From assembly GCF_014230315.1 (NCBI RefSeq), contig NZ_JACLAW010000011.1, positions 62,001 through 126,000 on the forward strand: a stretch of DNA of 64,000 nucleotides, in the 5' to 3' direction. Under the pieces are notes generated by a model, which ran no database searches, was not told the DNA's origin, and saw nothing but the letters and a program-made list of their open reading frames with translations. A program made the translations under genes and the position numbers. Numbering within the stretch: the first letter of the stretch is position 1; the number at the start of each line of letters is the position of its first letter. The DNA comes from Novosphingobium flavum. GTDB lineage: Bacteria; Pseudomonadota; Alphaproteobacteria; Sphingomonadales; Sphingomonadaceae. Below, in pieces: positions 42,247 to 52,004 of this stretch.

Positions 42247-43914
42247 TCATAACGCGCCGGCGGCCAGTTCGGCCGCAAGATGCTCGGCGGCGCGACTGCT
42301 CATCGCCATGACGGTCAGCGTGGTGCCTGCGCATCCGCTGGTCGGGAATGCGCTCGCATCGGCGACGACGACGTTGGGTGCATCCCAGACCTGGTTGAAG
42401 TCGTTGACCACCGAAGTGGACGGATTGTCGCCCATGCGCGCGCCGCCCGTCTCGTGAATGCAGGCGCCCAGGCTCATGCTGCTCTTGAAGTTCAGGCGGA
42501 ACAGCAGGCGGCTGAACCAATCTGCATCGGGGAAGGCCCCTTTGCCGTGTTCCTGCAGATCAAGGTAGGAGCCGACGAACTCGGTATCGAGCCCGGCATT
42601 GCTGCACATCTCGTATATCGCCTTGGACTGCTCTCGAACCATGGCGATCTCGTTCGCGCGCATCTGGATGTCGATGTGCGGGATCGGCATCCCCCACTGG
42701 TCCTTGCGAGAACGGTGCAGCGTGATGCGATTGTCGGGATGGGGAAGCATTTCGCCGAATCCCATGATGGCAAATTTGGCCGGTTTGGTGGGCGGGGTAT
42801 AAAGCCGCCCCACGGTGCCCTGATAACCGAAGCCGCGGCGGAAGCTGGTGGAAGTCACCGTGTCGAGGTTCTCATAGCGGGGAATGTAAACCCCGCCGGA
42901 GACCCCATAGAATGGATCGGGCGGCACGCTGTCGTCCTGCTCCGAGCCGGTCCGCCCTGGCACGGTGCCCATGATCATGTTCGGGACCTGATCCATGAAG
43001 TAGCGGCCGAGGTTACCCGAGCTGTTGCCCAGCCCGGTCGGGTGCCTGCCCCCGGCCGAGTTGAGCAACAGCCGCACGGATTCGATTGGCGAGGCGCAAA
43101 CCATCACCGCACGGGCATGAACCGTCTCGACCCCATGCGTATTGCGGTCGACAAATTCCACGCCGGTAGCCTTGCCGGTCGTCGGGTCGGTGAGAATCCG
43201 CCTCACCACAGCGTCCGATCGAACAGTGAGCAACCCACTGTCGATCGCAGCGACCAGCGGCTGGGGAATGCGCTTCGGGTTTGGCGGCATGTAACGCCAC
43301 GTCGTTGCGTGGCGCTCGGGCCAATGCGCTTCGGTGGATTCCTTAAACGATCGCTCAGCCGCAGTCAGCTTCGCGGGGCCGGCAAACTTGCTGTCCGGCA
43401 GGTTAGCGATGTGCTCGGGACAACCGCGCAGTTCGAGCATGGCTTCGACACGCTCGTAGTACGGCTCGAGGTCGGCATAGGAAATTGGCCAGTCCTGGCC
43501 CTGCCCATCGCGGCTTGCAGCCTTGAAATCGAAGTCCGACCAGCGAAGCAGCACCCGACCGTAAACGTGGAGGCGCCCTCCCAATTGCTTGCCGCGAATC
43601 CACAGGAAGGGCCGGTTGCGCGGCGTGCTGTAGGGGTGTTCGCTGTCCTTGACGAACAGATGCCGCTGCTGCTGGCCGTAGAACGCCACTTTCGACTGAA
43701 TGGGTTGTCCCGTCACGGCTGCGCGTATCCGTGCCCACAGCTGGATGCCCTTTTCCTTGGGCCCTGCGCGGTTCACTGGAAAATCATCTTGCGTTATCGT
43801 TCGACCGGCCTCGAGCAGGAGGACCCTGACACCGCGCGACGTCAGTTCGTGTGCGGCGAAACTTCCCGCAGCTCCCGATCCGACGATTATCACGTCATGC
43901 ATATTCGCGCTCAT
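42247..43914 (-). CDS. GMC-family FAD oxidoreductase (copy 3)
   Basis: 555 aa from the ATG at 43914, with CAGGGG upstream; the longer frame adds unrelated residues. It is highly similar to the GMC at 11135: VVGSGAAGSFAA-type Rossmann motif, LLLEAGRTI, and H487 in IHETGGARMG. As in that copy, the canonical NP Asn is replaced: CAGTTLT has Gly at about 530. No Fe-S Cys cluster is present. It probably performs the same oxidation as the module A enzyme on a similar or different glycoside. Its downstream MFS is a pseudogene, but the gene itself shows no damage. Confidence 0.85.
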   Translation of the reverse strand: MSANMHDVIIVGSGAAGSFAAHELTSRGVRVLLLEAGRTITQDDFPVNRAGPKEKGIQLWARIRAAVTGQPIQSKVAFYGQQQRHLFVKDSEHPYSTPRNRPFLWIRGKQLGGRLHVYGRVLLRWSDFDFKAASRDGQGQDWPISYADLEPYYERVEAMLELRGCPEHIANLPDSKFAGPAKLTAAERSFKESTEAHWPERHATTWRYMPPNPKRIPQPLVAAIDSGLLTVRSDAVVRRILTDPTTGKATGVEFVDRNTHGVETVHARAVMVCASPIESVRLLLNSAGGRHPTGLGNSSGNLGRYFMDQVPNMIMGTVPGRTGSEQDDSVPPDPFYGVSGGVYIPRYENLDTVTSTSFRRGFGYQGTVGRLYTPPTKPAKFAIMGFGEMLPHPDNRITLHRSRKDQWGMPIPHIDIQMRANEIAMVREQSKAIYEMCSNAGLDTEFVGSYLDLQEHGKGAFPDADWFSRLLFRLNFKSSMSLGACIHETGGARMGDNPSTSVVNDFNQVWDAPNVVVADASAFPTSGCAGTTLTVMAMSSRAAEHLAAELAAGAL

Positions 43915-44364
43915 TCCGGACCCCTGGCTTTCGCAATCAGTTCGAGGCGTTTCGAGGAAAATCCCCGCAACGGTGGGCGATGGAGGGGCTGGAACCGCTC
44001 CGGCCGCGCAACTCATGGACGCCTGCATATCCCGCAGGCATTTCGAGTCCGGACGGGACAACTTTACGCAGTCCACCTTCACACCCGGCGCGCGGATCAG
44101 AACACCCTCGCATCCTTACACCCAGAGACATCCCTATCGTTTTTCATTTCCACAATGCAATGAGTTTATTCTTTCCTTTTAGAATGATTATCGATAGATT
44201 TGCCGTCGATAGATAGGATTCATCGGCCGTCAGCGCTTGACATTGTGTCATTTGCAGCGCTGCCTGCCGAACACACCCACCTCTCTCTTTCCCTTGCCCC
44301 AACGACAAGGCAGATGGAGAGGTGACGGGATTGACCATTCACTTGCGCGGATTCAATTGGCCCC
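43915..44364. promoter_or_regulatory. Divergent GMC/ROK intergenic region with TTATT element 3
   Basis: A 450-base region with no convincing gene; the frame running through it from 44082 is just an upstream extension of the GMC gene. At 44165-44186 lies TTTATTCTTTCC followed by TTTTAGAATG, which matches the element at 54634 at 21 of 22 positions, with looser similarity extending some 30 bases further. A possible -35 TTGACA is at 44237-44242 facing the ROK gene. In module A the comparable region holds a TonB receptor, which is absent here. Confidence 0.55.
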
Positions 44365-45609
44365 ATGACGAAGACCGGAAATGTAGAAAGGCAGGCTTCG
44401 CGGCGTGCGGATCGCGCAACAAACATCCAGGGCATCCTGGACGCCCTGCGCGCAAATGGTCCATGCACCCAGGCCGAGATCGCCCGCATGACCTCGCTCT
44501 CGCCCGCGACCGTAAACAAGGTCGTGCAGGCCCTGCGCGACGAGGGCAAGGTCGAGTACAACTGGAAAAACCGGCGCGAAGCCCTTGTCTGCCTGTCGTC
44601 GGCGCGGGACTCACTGGTCACCATGCTGGTGCGCAGTTCGGCAGTCTACGCAACGCTCCTCGACTTCTCCAACCAGACCCGCATTGACCTTGCCAGCAGC
44701 GACCTGGAAACTTGGCGAGAACAGGAATCGAGCCCGGCCATGGCGCTGGACATCGCGAAGCGTTTGATTGCAGTTGCACAGGAACGCGGCTCACCAGTGT
44801 CGGGACTGGCGATTGCCATCGAAGGCCCCATTGAGGCATCGACCGGAGAAATCGCTCCCTGGGCATGGCGACGACTGCCCAAATGGAAGGGCATTTCTCT
44901 CAACCAGCACTTTTCAAGACACCTGCGCATACCCATCGTGATCGAGAACGATGCCAATCTTTCGGCGCTGGCTGAATGGACCTGGGGTGTGGGCCGTGGC
45001 TGCAACGACTTCCTGAAACTCACCTGTTGCGAAGGTGTCGGCGGCGGCTTCATCATCAATGGCAAGCTATACCATGGCGGGATGGGTCTGGCTGGCGAGA
45101 TCGGCCACATGGTTGTCGAGGAAGGTGACGAGATCTGCTTCTGCGGCAATCGCGGCTGCCTCTCCGGCTTCGCATCGGAAAATGCGATCCTTGCGGTGCT
45201 TCGAGCGTCCAACAATCCCAAGAGCTCGCTTCAAGAGGTGGTGAACAGCGCGAAGCAGGGAGATGCTGCGTGTCAGCGCGTGCTCTACGAGGCCGGCGTG
45301 CACCTCGGTAAGGCCCTTGCCATCGTCGTGCGCGTCATCAGTCCGAGCGTGATCGCCATCGGCGGGATACTCGGTGCGGCCGGCGACATCGTACTCGATG
45401 GTTTGCGCTCGTCCCCTGACATCACCAATCTGCGCGCGATCGGACAATCACCGGAATTTCTGCTCGCCTCCATAATCGACGACGCGGAAATCCTTGGGGG
45501 CATGTCTGCCATACTGGCCGAGTTGAATCTCGGCGTCAGCACCCTTGCGCCGTGGATGCTCGAACCGCAGCCGCTGGCGCTCGCGCAACCAGCGGCCGCA
45601 ATCGCTTAG
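44365..45609 (+). CDS. ROK-family transcriptional regulator (copy 2)
   Basis: 414 aa, strongly similar to the regulator at 15378. The N-terminal winged HTH is TQAEIARMTSLSPATVNKVV. The ROK domain has VIENDAN (Glu in place of Asp, still compatible with the family), the GVGGGF loop, GEIGHM and the zinc motif CFCGNRGC. Divergent from the module C GMC operon, which is its probable target. The stop overlaps the convergent MFS stop by four bases. The near-identical HTH regions of the two regulators suggest cross-talk between modules A and C through similar operators. Confidence 0.88.
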   Translation: MTKTGNVERQASRRADRATNIQGILDALRANGPCTQAEIARMTSLSPATVNKVVQALRDEGKVEYNWKNRREALVCLSSARDSLVTMLVRSSAVYATLLDFSNQTRIDLASSDLETWREQESSPAMALDIAKRLIAVAQERGSPVSGLAIAIEGPIEASTGEIAPWAWRRLPKWKGISLNQHFSRHLRIPIVIENDANLSALAEWTWGVGRGCNDFLKLTCCEGVGGGFIINGKLYHGGMGLAGEIGHMVVEEGDEICFCGNRGCLSGFASENAILAVLRASNNPKSSLQEVVNSAKQGDAACQRVLYEAGVHLGKALAIVVRVISPSVIAIGGILGAAGDIVLDGLRSSPDITNLRAIGQSPEFLLASIIDDAEILGGMSAILAELNLGVSTLAPWMLEPQPLALAQPAAAIA

Positions 45610-46850
45610 TCGCCCAGTTCGCTGGCCGGAACGAGGTTGCGCACCATGAGATGCAGGACCAGCGTTCCGGCCAGGTAGGCGCCGGACGCAATGGCAAACA
45701 TCGGATAATAGCCATAGCCATTGGTCAGTGACCATCCGGCGAACTCGATCATCGCCATGCCGCTGAGGTTGCCGCAAACCGAACCAAGCCCCGTCACGGT
45801 GGCAACGCGGTTCAGAGGAATGATGTCTGCGGTCGCACCGAAGATGTTGGTGACGAAACCATTGTGGGCGAACAGCGCAAGCCCGATCAGGAGAGCCGCC
45901 AGCCACGGACTGGGCATCGCCAGCGCCAGTGGCAGCGGCAAGATCAGCAGCCCGAAGATCACCATCGAGGTCTTGCGCGCCGTGTTGACGGTGAAGCCTC
46001 GACGCAGCAGGGCCGGGAACAGGAGCCCGCTGGAGATCGCTCCGCCCGCTGCCATGATATAGGTCAGAGCCACAGGCGCGCCGAGTTCTGCCTGACTGAG
46101 ATGGAATACCCGGCTGAACAGGTCGGGAATCCAGAACAGCATGAACCACCAGACCATGTCGGCCAGCATCTTGGCCCCGGTGATCCCCCAGGTGCGCCGA
46201 TCCCGGAGCAGTTCCCCAAATATCTGCCAGTTGTTCTGCGCCACCGGCGCGGCCTTTTGCACGTTCTTGAGGTGTCGGGTCCCCAGGAACCACAACCACA
46301 CCCAGACAAAGCCGAGAGCACCAGTCATGAGGAAGGCCGCCTGCCAACCGACGAGAACCGCGATTACGGGGATCGTCAAAGGCGCGACGATGGCACCTAT
46401 GCTAGGCGCAGCGGCAATGATCCCGAGGCCAAGCGAGCGCTCTTCGACCGGCAGATACTGGGCCGTCGACTTGACAGTGGCAGGGCCTGAAACGGATTCG
46501 CCGAGCGCAAGGACAATACGCGCCATGACGAACTCGCTGACCGTTGCCGCGGCCGCGTGCCCCATGCCAGCAAGGCTCCACAGGGCAACGGCCGCCCCAT
46601 AGGCCACGCGAACGCCGAAGCGGTCGACCAACCAGCCCGAGAACAGCACTGCCGCGGCGGTGGCAAAGGTGAATGCCGAGCCGAGGTGCGCAAATTCCTG
46701 GTCTGTCCACGAGAATGTCGAGACGAGCGTCGGTTTGAGCAGGGCAAGCACCTGCCGATCAAGGTAACTGAGCGCAGTCCCCGCGAAAACCAGAGCGATC
46801 AGGAGATACCGCGAGCGAGCGCTGTGTTGTGTTTCAGCCGACGTTGTCAT
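45606..46850 (-). CDS. MFS transporter, anion:cation symporter-like (module C)
   Basis: 414 aa from the ATG at 46850, which overlaps the upstream lipoprotein gene by 17 bases; the frame upstream adds only ten residues. TALSYLDRQVLALLKPTL at the start and DRFGVRVAYGAAVALWSLAGM are shared with the transporter at 19123, of which it is a close paralogue (ACS/ExuT-like branch). It has about twelve hydrophobic segments. It ends the minus-strand operon that starts at the TonB receptor at 54521 and overlaps the ROK gene end to end, as if the operon were joined to module C at this point. Confidence 0.82.
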   Translation of the reverse strand: MTTSAETQHSARSRYLLIALVFAGTALSYLDRQVLALLKPTLVSTFSWTDQEFAHLGSAFTFATAAAVLFSGWLVDRFGVRVAYGAAVALWSLAGMGHAAAATVSEFVMARIVLALGESVSGPATVKSTAQYLPVEERSLGLGIIAAAPSIGAIVAPLTIPVIAVLVGWQAAFLMTGALGFVWVWLWFLGTRHLKNVQKAAPVAQNNWQIFGELLRDRRTWGITGAKMLADMVWWFMLFWIPDLFSRVFHLSQAELGAPVALTYIMAAGGAISSGLLFPALLRRGFTVNTARKTSMVIFGLLILPLPLALAMPSPWLAALLIGLALFAHNGFVTNIFGATADIIPLNRVATVTGLGSVCGNLSGMAMIEFAGWSLTNGYGYYPMFAIASGAYLAGTLVLHLMVRNLVPASELGD

Positions 46851-47496
46851 TCTTGGCACCTTCCGCACTGACCTGGGCATCGAGCAGGCCAGCGTTGTGA
46901 TCCTTCAGCGGATCGGGGCGCTTCTGGCCCGGCCTGAACTCGTAGTGAGGCTTGGTCTCCGGGCCGTGAACGACGCTCATGAGGCCTTGGGCTGCCAGCA
47001 GATTGCCCCGGACGATCGGCAGGTTTCTTGCCGCGAACGCTTTCAACGCCGGATCGTCACCTTGGCGTGAATAGTTGTCCATCAGCGTCAACAGCGACTT
47101 CTGCACCGCGATCTGCGAGCGGACATACTTTTCATCGAAAAAGAAGTCGAACAGCCGCCCCAGTTCCGTGAGAGACTTGATCTGTGCCGCATTCAACGGA
47201 GCCGCTGCCTTGCCCGGCGCGGCCTCGCCCAGCAGGCCTTTCAACCGCTCGGCCTCCTTGACGCGGTAATAGGCGTAATATTCGACCTTGGTCTGGATCG
47301 AATTGGTGATCGCCAGCCGTGCGGCGGAAACCTGATATTCGTAGAGCTGCGACGCCGCATCAACGAACTGAGCAGGGCTTACCGCCTGTCCGGAAAAGTC
47401 CTCCGAAATGGAGGCCTCCTTCGTCTCATGGGAAACGCCGCAGCCGGCCAGGACCGGCAAGGCGGCCAGTGCGAGGGCAATGGAAGCTATGCGCAT
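46834..47496 (-). CDS. Lipoprotein, DUF4142-like
   Basis: 220 aa with a lipoprotein signal peptide and lipobox LAGC (lipidated C19). The helical middle (FVDAASQLYEYQVSAARLAI) resembles the ferritin-like DUF4142 family, but the match is not certain. It probably sits on the inner leaflet of the outer membrane or the outer face of the inner membrane. It lies 12 bases after the DLH-fold gene and overlaps the MFS gene, so it belongs to the TonB receptor operon. Function unknown. Confidence 0.6.
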   Translation of the reverse strand: MRIASIALALAALPVLAGCGVSHETKEASISEDFSGQAVSPAQFVDAASQLYEYQVSAARLAITNSIQTKVEYYAYYRVKEAERLKGLLGEAAPGKAAAPLNAAQIKSLTELGRLFDFFFDEKYVRSQIAVQKSLLTLMDNYSRQGDDPALKAFAARNLPIVRGNLLAAQGLMSVVHGPETKPHYEFRPGQKRPDPLKDHNAGLLDAQVSAEGAKNDNVG

Positions 47497-47508
47497 GCCG
47501 TTCCTCCT

Positions 47509-48417
47509 TCAGTCAAGGTAACGCTTGAGAAAGACGATGGTCCGCCGCCAAGAAAGCTCGGCATCGTCCTTCCTGTACCAGGTGGGGTCATAGTCGTTGG
47601 CAAAACCCCACTTGGCTTCGGGGTAAGTGTAGAACTCGTGGACCTTGCCGAACCGGGTCAGGGTCTCGTCAAGCTCCTTGGTGCGCCGGTAATGCGAGAC
47701 GTCGAGCAGCCCGTAGTGCTTCAGGATCGGTGCGCGGATCAGCGGCACGGCCGTCAGATCGTTGAGATTGGTGTAGTAGGAGACGGCGGCCTGAAGCTCC
47801 CTGTCCTGGCCCACCAGTTCATCGACCTGATCGCCGCCCTTGCCGAAGCCTACTGCGCCGACCTTGCCGACGTCCGGGCGGCTGCGGAGATAGTCTTCAG
47901 CCTGGCGGATGAAGTTTACGATCTCCTGATCCTTCTGCTTCTCGCCCATGTCGTCGGCGAGCTTTTCGTCAGCGGGCTGGCCGCCGTAGGGCCCGAGGAA
48001 ATCGGGGGCGAGCGTGATGAAGCCCTCAAGCGCGAAGCGCCGCGCAATGTCCTTGGTATGAGCGTTCATGCCCCGGTTATCGACCTGGATGACGATCGCC
48101 GGATAACGCTTGCCCTTCTTGGGCGGACTGACCGGCATAGCCAGATAGCCGGTCAGGCCATGCCAGCCGGGGATGGAGACTGTCGAGACCCGGACGCGGG
48201 GATCGTTTCCTCGCGACAGCGGCTTCCAGTCCGCCGGCGGCGGATTGTGCGTGGCGCGGCAGCAAACGGCCGGGTTCTTCCATGCATCCTGCGCATCGCT
48301 GCCAGCCGGGGCCTTGGCCGGCGCAGCAACCGGCTGTGCCGTCGCGCCGCCCGAAGCAAGGCTCATCGCACCGATCATGACGGCAATCGATAATCCGCGA
48401 GACCTGGATTGGTTCAT
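47509..48417 (-). CDS. Secreted dienelactone hydrolase-fold protein lacking triad residues (1)
   Basis: 302 aa from the ATG at 48417 (GAGGGGAG upstream), with a signal peptide ending near GGATAQ. The alpha/beta-hydrolase fold of the dienelactone hydrolase family is visible (IVIQVDNRG; EGFITLAPDFLGPYGGQP). The nucleophile elbow reads GFGKGG, so the Cys/Ser nucleophile position (G192) is Gly, and the catalytic His position in YPEAKWGF is Trp (W270); only D239 remains. It is therefore probably a non-catalytic binding protein in the periplasm, or uses a different mechanism. A Cys pair (C52, C53) near the mature N-terminus is unusual. The neighbour at 48486 has the same substitutions. Confidence 0.75.
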   Translation of the reverse strand: MNQSRSRGLSIAVMIGAMSLASGGATAQPVAAPAKAPAGSDAQDAWKNPAVCCRATHNPPPADWKPLSRGNDPRVRVSTVSIPGWHGLTGYLAMPVSPPKKGKRYPAIVIQVDNRGMNAHTKDIARRFALEGFITLAPDFLGPYGGQPADEKLADDMGEKQKDQEIVNFIRQAEDYLRSRPDVGKVGAVGFGKGGDQVDELVGQDRELQAAVSYYTNLNDLTAVPLIRAPILKHYGLLDVSHYRRTKELDETLTRFGKVHEFYTYPEAKWGFANDYDPTWYRKDDAELSWRRTIVFLKRYLD

Positions 48418-48485
48418 TCTGGCTCCCCTCGAGAACGCATTTATCGCCTTGCTCCGGCCACGCCCCGCGCGTCCGGCGACGATTG

Positions 48486-49391
<906 letters not shown>

Positions 49392-49417
49392 CTTGGCTCT
49401 CCGTTGGATCGCGGGGT

Positions 49418-51922
49418 TCAATAGACGTCGCGGCGATAGCGCCCGTGCTGGGTCAGTTCATCGAGCGCATCGGCGCCAAGGATCTCGACCAGCGCGTCAT
49501 CGACCCCGGTGGCCATCCCCTCAAGGCTGCCGCACACGTAGATTGCCGCTCCGCGCGCAATCCAGTCGCACACCGCATCGCCCGACAGCCGCAGTTGGTC
49601 CTGGACATAGCGGCGCGGCGGCGCATCTGGGCTGGTTTCGCCATCCGCGCCCCCGGCCGCTTCGAGCAGTGCCACCGGCACGGCATCGCGCGAGAACACC
49701 AGATCGACCCGTTCGAGAATCCCCTGTGCCTGCCAGGCCTCGAGCTCGTCCGCATAGTAGGTGTCGAACGCAGCATTGCGCTCACCGAAGATGAGCCAGT
49801 TCCCGGTCTTGCCGGCCAGAGCCTTGGCCTTGAGGTGCGCGCGCAATCCCGCAAGGCCAGTGCCATTGCCGATGAGGATCAGCGGCCGGTCGACGTTCTC
49901 GCCCAGACGGAAGTTCTGGTGCGGGTGAAGACGCATCGCGATCTCACCGCCCAGGGCCGCGCCGTCGGTCAGCCAGCCCGAGCCGACGCCCAGCGTGCCG
50001 TCGGTGCGCCGCTCCTGCCGCACCAGCAACTGGACTCGGCCATCCGCGGGGATCGACGAGATCGAATAGTCACGCGCCCGATCGGGATCGGCCGGAGCCA
50101 GTATCTGGGCAAGGTCGCCCGCTTCCCAGTCGGCCGCGGCACCATCCAGCGGCTCCAGTTCGATGTGATAGGCCGGATTGCCCGCGCTGCCCGGATTGAG
50201 GTGGCGGCGGCCCGCCAGACGCCACCGTTCGAAGGCAGGCGCCTTCCAGTCCGGCATGTCGTCCGTCCGGGCAAAGTGGCTCAGTTCGGACTTCCACTCG
50301 TCCAGAGCAGCCGCGTCGAGATTGTCGACGTCGATCCGCTTGAACAGCGGACGTGCACCCTGTTCGTTCAGCCAGGCATCAAGCTTGCGACCGAACCCGC
50401 AGAAGTTCGCATAGGCGCTGTCCCCCAGGGCGAGGACCCCGAAATGCAGGTTCGCCAGAGCCGCCTTCTCGCCCATGATCTTGCGCAAGAAACCGCGCGC
50501 CATGTCCGGCGGATCTCCTTCGCCATGGGTGGACACAATGAACAGGGCACGCTCGGCGTTCTCGAGTTCATCGAGTTCGAGCTTGTCGAGCCCGATCACC
50601 TTGGCCGGCAGGCCCGAGGCGTGGAACGCCGCGGCGGTCTGCCAGGCGAAGCGTTCGGCGCCGCCGGTCTGGCTGGCATAGGCGACGATCCATTCCGGCA
50701 CGCCTTCCAGCGTGGCGACATGACCGCTCGCCGCGACCTTCATCGCCGCCGCTTCCTTCTCGCGCCGACGGCGCTTGAGGTACATCATCCAGCCGGTGAC
50801 GAAGAATACCGGCATCATCAGGCAAGCGAGGAAGAAGAAGATGCGCCCGGGCAGGCCGAGGATCGCGCCGTTGTGAAAATCGAAGTTGCGCATCACGATC
50901 TGCTGCAACAGCGGCAAATCACCGAAACGGTCGTGGGTGATGACAGCGCCGGTATGCGCATCGAGCACCACGACGTTGACTTTGCTGTTGAGCGCAGGCG
51001 AGTGTCCGCCCTTCACCGTGCGCTGCTTGCTTAGCAGGTATTCAATCTTCAGGTAGTCAGGCCCGCTCTCCTTGAAGTTCACGGTCGCCTGCGCATAGGT
51101 CGGAACCTCGCGCTGGAACGAGGCCCACAGCTTGTTGAGATCGTAGGAGGAGCGGTTGGGCAGTTCCTTCGACTTGTCCCTGTCGTAGTTGATGTAACGC
51201 GCCGGTTCCGCCCCGGTCGCACTGCCGACGAAGTCCATGTAGCGGTTGCTCTGGATCTCGTTGAGCAGGCCGCTATGCGACATCGAGATGAACGCGATGA
51301 GCACGATGGTGCCGCCAGCCGCGTGAAGGCTGTAGAGGAAGGGATAGCCCTGCGCCTTCCAGTTGATCTTGAACCACGAGCGCCAGTCGGCCAGTTTGCT
51401 CTTGGGCCAGCGCAGATAGAGGCCCGACAGGCTGAGGATCAGCACCGCGAGCGAGGTGTAGAACATCGCCCACTTCGGCATCGGGTAGAGCCCCGTGCGC
51501 GTACCGGGAATCCTGAAGACCAGGCTGCGATGTACCCCTTCCATGTACTGGCCAAATTTGCCCAGGGCATGCCGAACATATTTGAAATTGTGCACCTGGC
51601 CGGTGTACTGGTTGACCAGCTGGTTGCCCTCGGAAACGTTGGTGCCGGTCAGGTCGACCACCACGCCTTCGTTCGGATCACCCGAAAAGACCAGCCGGGT
51701 GACCGTGTCATCGGGGTTCGCCGCCCGCGCCCTGACCCAGATCTGCTCGGGCGAGAGTGAGGGGCGGCCAGCCGCCTCGACGTGCAGCGGATCGCCGCTT
51801 TCCCAGTAGCTGACGTCCTGATCGAACGCGATCCCGGCACCGGTAATGGCCATGATCGACGCGAACAACCCGACGACGAGGCCGAGAATCCAGTGCAGAT
51901 TGAACAGCAGCTTCTTCAGCAC
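49418..51922 (-). CDS. PepSY-TM / flavodoxin / ferredoxin-NADP reductase fusion
   Basis: 834 aa. The N-terminal half is a PepSY-associated membrane part with hydrophobic segments near residues 10-30, 155-175, 200-215 and 365-385. Next comes a flavodoxin-like FMN domain (about 410-555, ASQTGGAERFAW; STHGEGDPPD), then a FAD/NADPH domain (about 570-834, RDYSISSIPADG; NGTGLAGLRAHL) ending DVY. This architecture belongs to diflavin reductases that move electrons from NADPH across the membrane, often for ferric siderophore reduction. It is downstream of a TonB receptor (82-base gap) and upstream of the DLH-fold genes. Reduction of an imported iron chelate in the periplasm is the best guess. Confidence 0.85.
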   Translation of the reverse strand: MLKKLLFNLHWILGLVVGLFASIMAITGAGIAFDQDVSYWESGDPLHVEAAGRPSLSPEQIWVRARAANPDDTVTRLVFSGDPNEGVVVDLTGTNVSEGNQLVNQYTGQVHNFKYVRHALGKFGQYMEGVHRSLVFRIPGTRTGLYPMPKWAMFYTSLAVLILSLSGLYLRWPKSKLADWRSWFKINWKAQGYPFLYSLHAAGGTIVLIAFISMSHSGLLNEIQSNRYMDFVGSATGAEPARYINYDRDKSKELPNRSSYDLNKLWASFQREVPTYAQATVNFKESGPDYLKIEYLLSKQRTVKGGHSPALNSKVNVVVLDAHTGAVITHDRFGDLPLLQQIVMRNFDFHNGAILGLPGRIFFFLACLMMPVFFVTGWMMYLKRRRREKEAAAMKVAASGHVATLEGVPEWIVAYASQTGGAERFAWQTAAAFHASGLPAKVIGLDKLELDELENAERALFIVSTHGEGDPPDMARGFLRKIMGEKAALANLHFGVLALGDSAYANFCGFGRKLDAWLNEQGARPLFKRIDVDNLDAAALDEWKSELSHFARTDDMPDWKAPAFERWRLAGRRHLNPGSAGNPAYHIELEPLDGAAADWEAGDLAQILAPADPDRARDYSISSIPADGRVQLLVRQERRTDGTLGVGSGWLTDGAALGGEIAMRLHPHQNFRLGENVDRPLILIGNGTGLAGLRAHLKAKALAGKTGNWLIFGERNAAFDTYYADELEAWQAQGILERVDLVFSRDAVPVALLEAAGGADGETSPDAPPRRYVQDQLRLSGDAVCDWIARGAAIYVCGSLEGMATGVDDALVEILGADALDELTQHGRYRRDVY

Positions 51923-52004
51923 GGTCGGGCTCCCACGAATCGATTATGTTATTCTTGTTTCAGAAAAAATGGCGGACCCTCGCGGGCCCGCCCAGAGATG
52001 AATT

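Noticed and set aside
42247..44082. Longer GMC start at 44082
   Set aside because: The extra 56 residues have no similarity to the paralogue at 11135 and would cover the promoter; the ATG at 43914 has a good ribosome site.
40139..44163. Plus-strand frames of about 628 codons each over module C
   Set aside because: They mirror the alpha/beta and GMC genes on the other strand and show no domain; codon-bias shadows.
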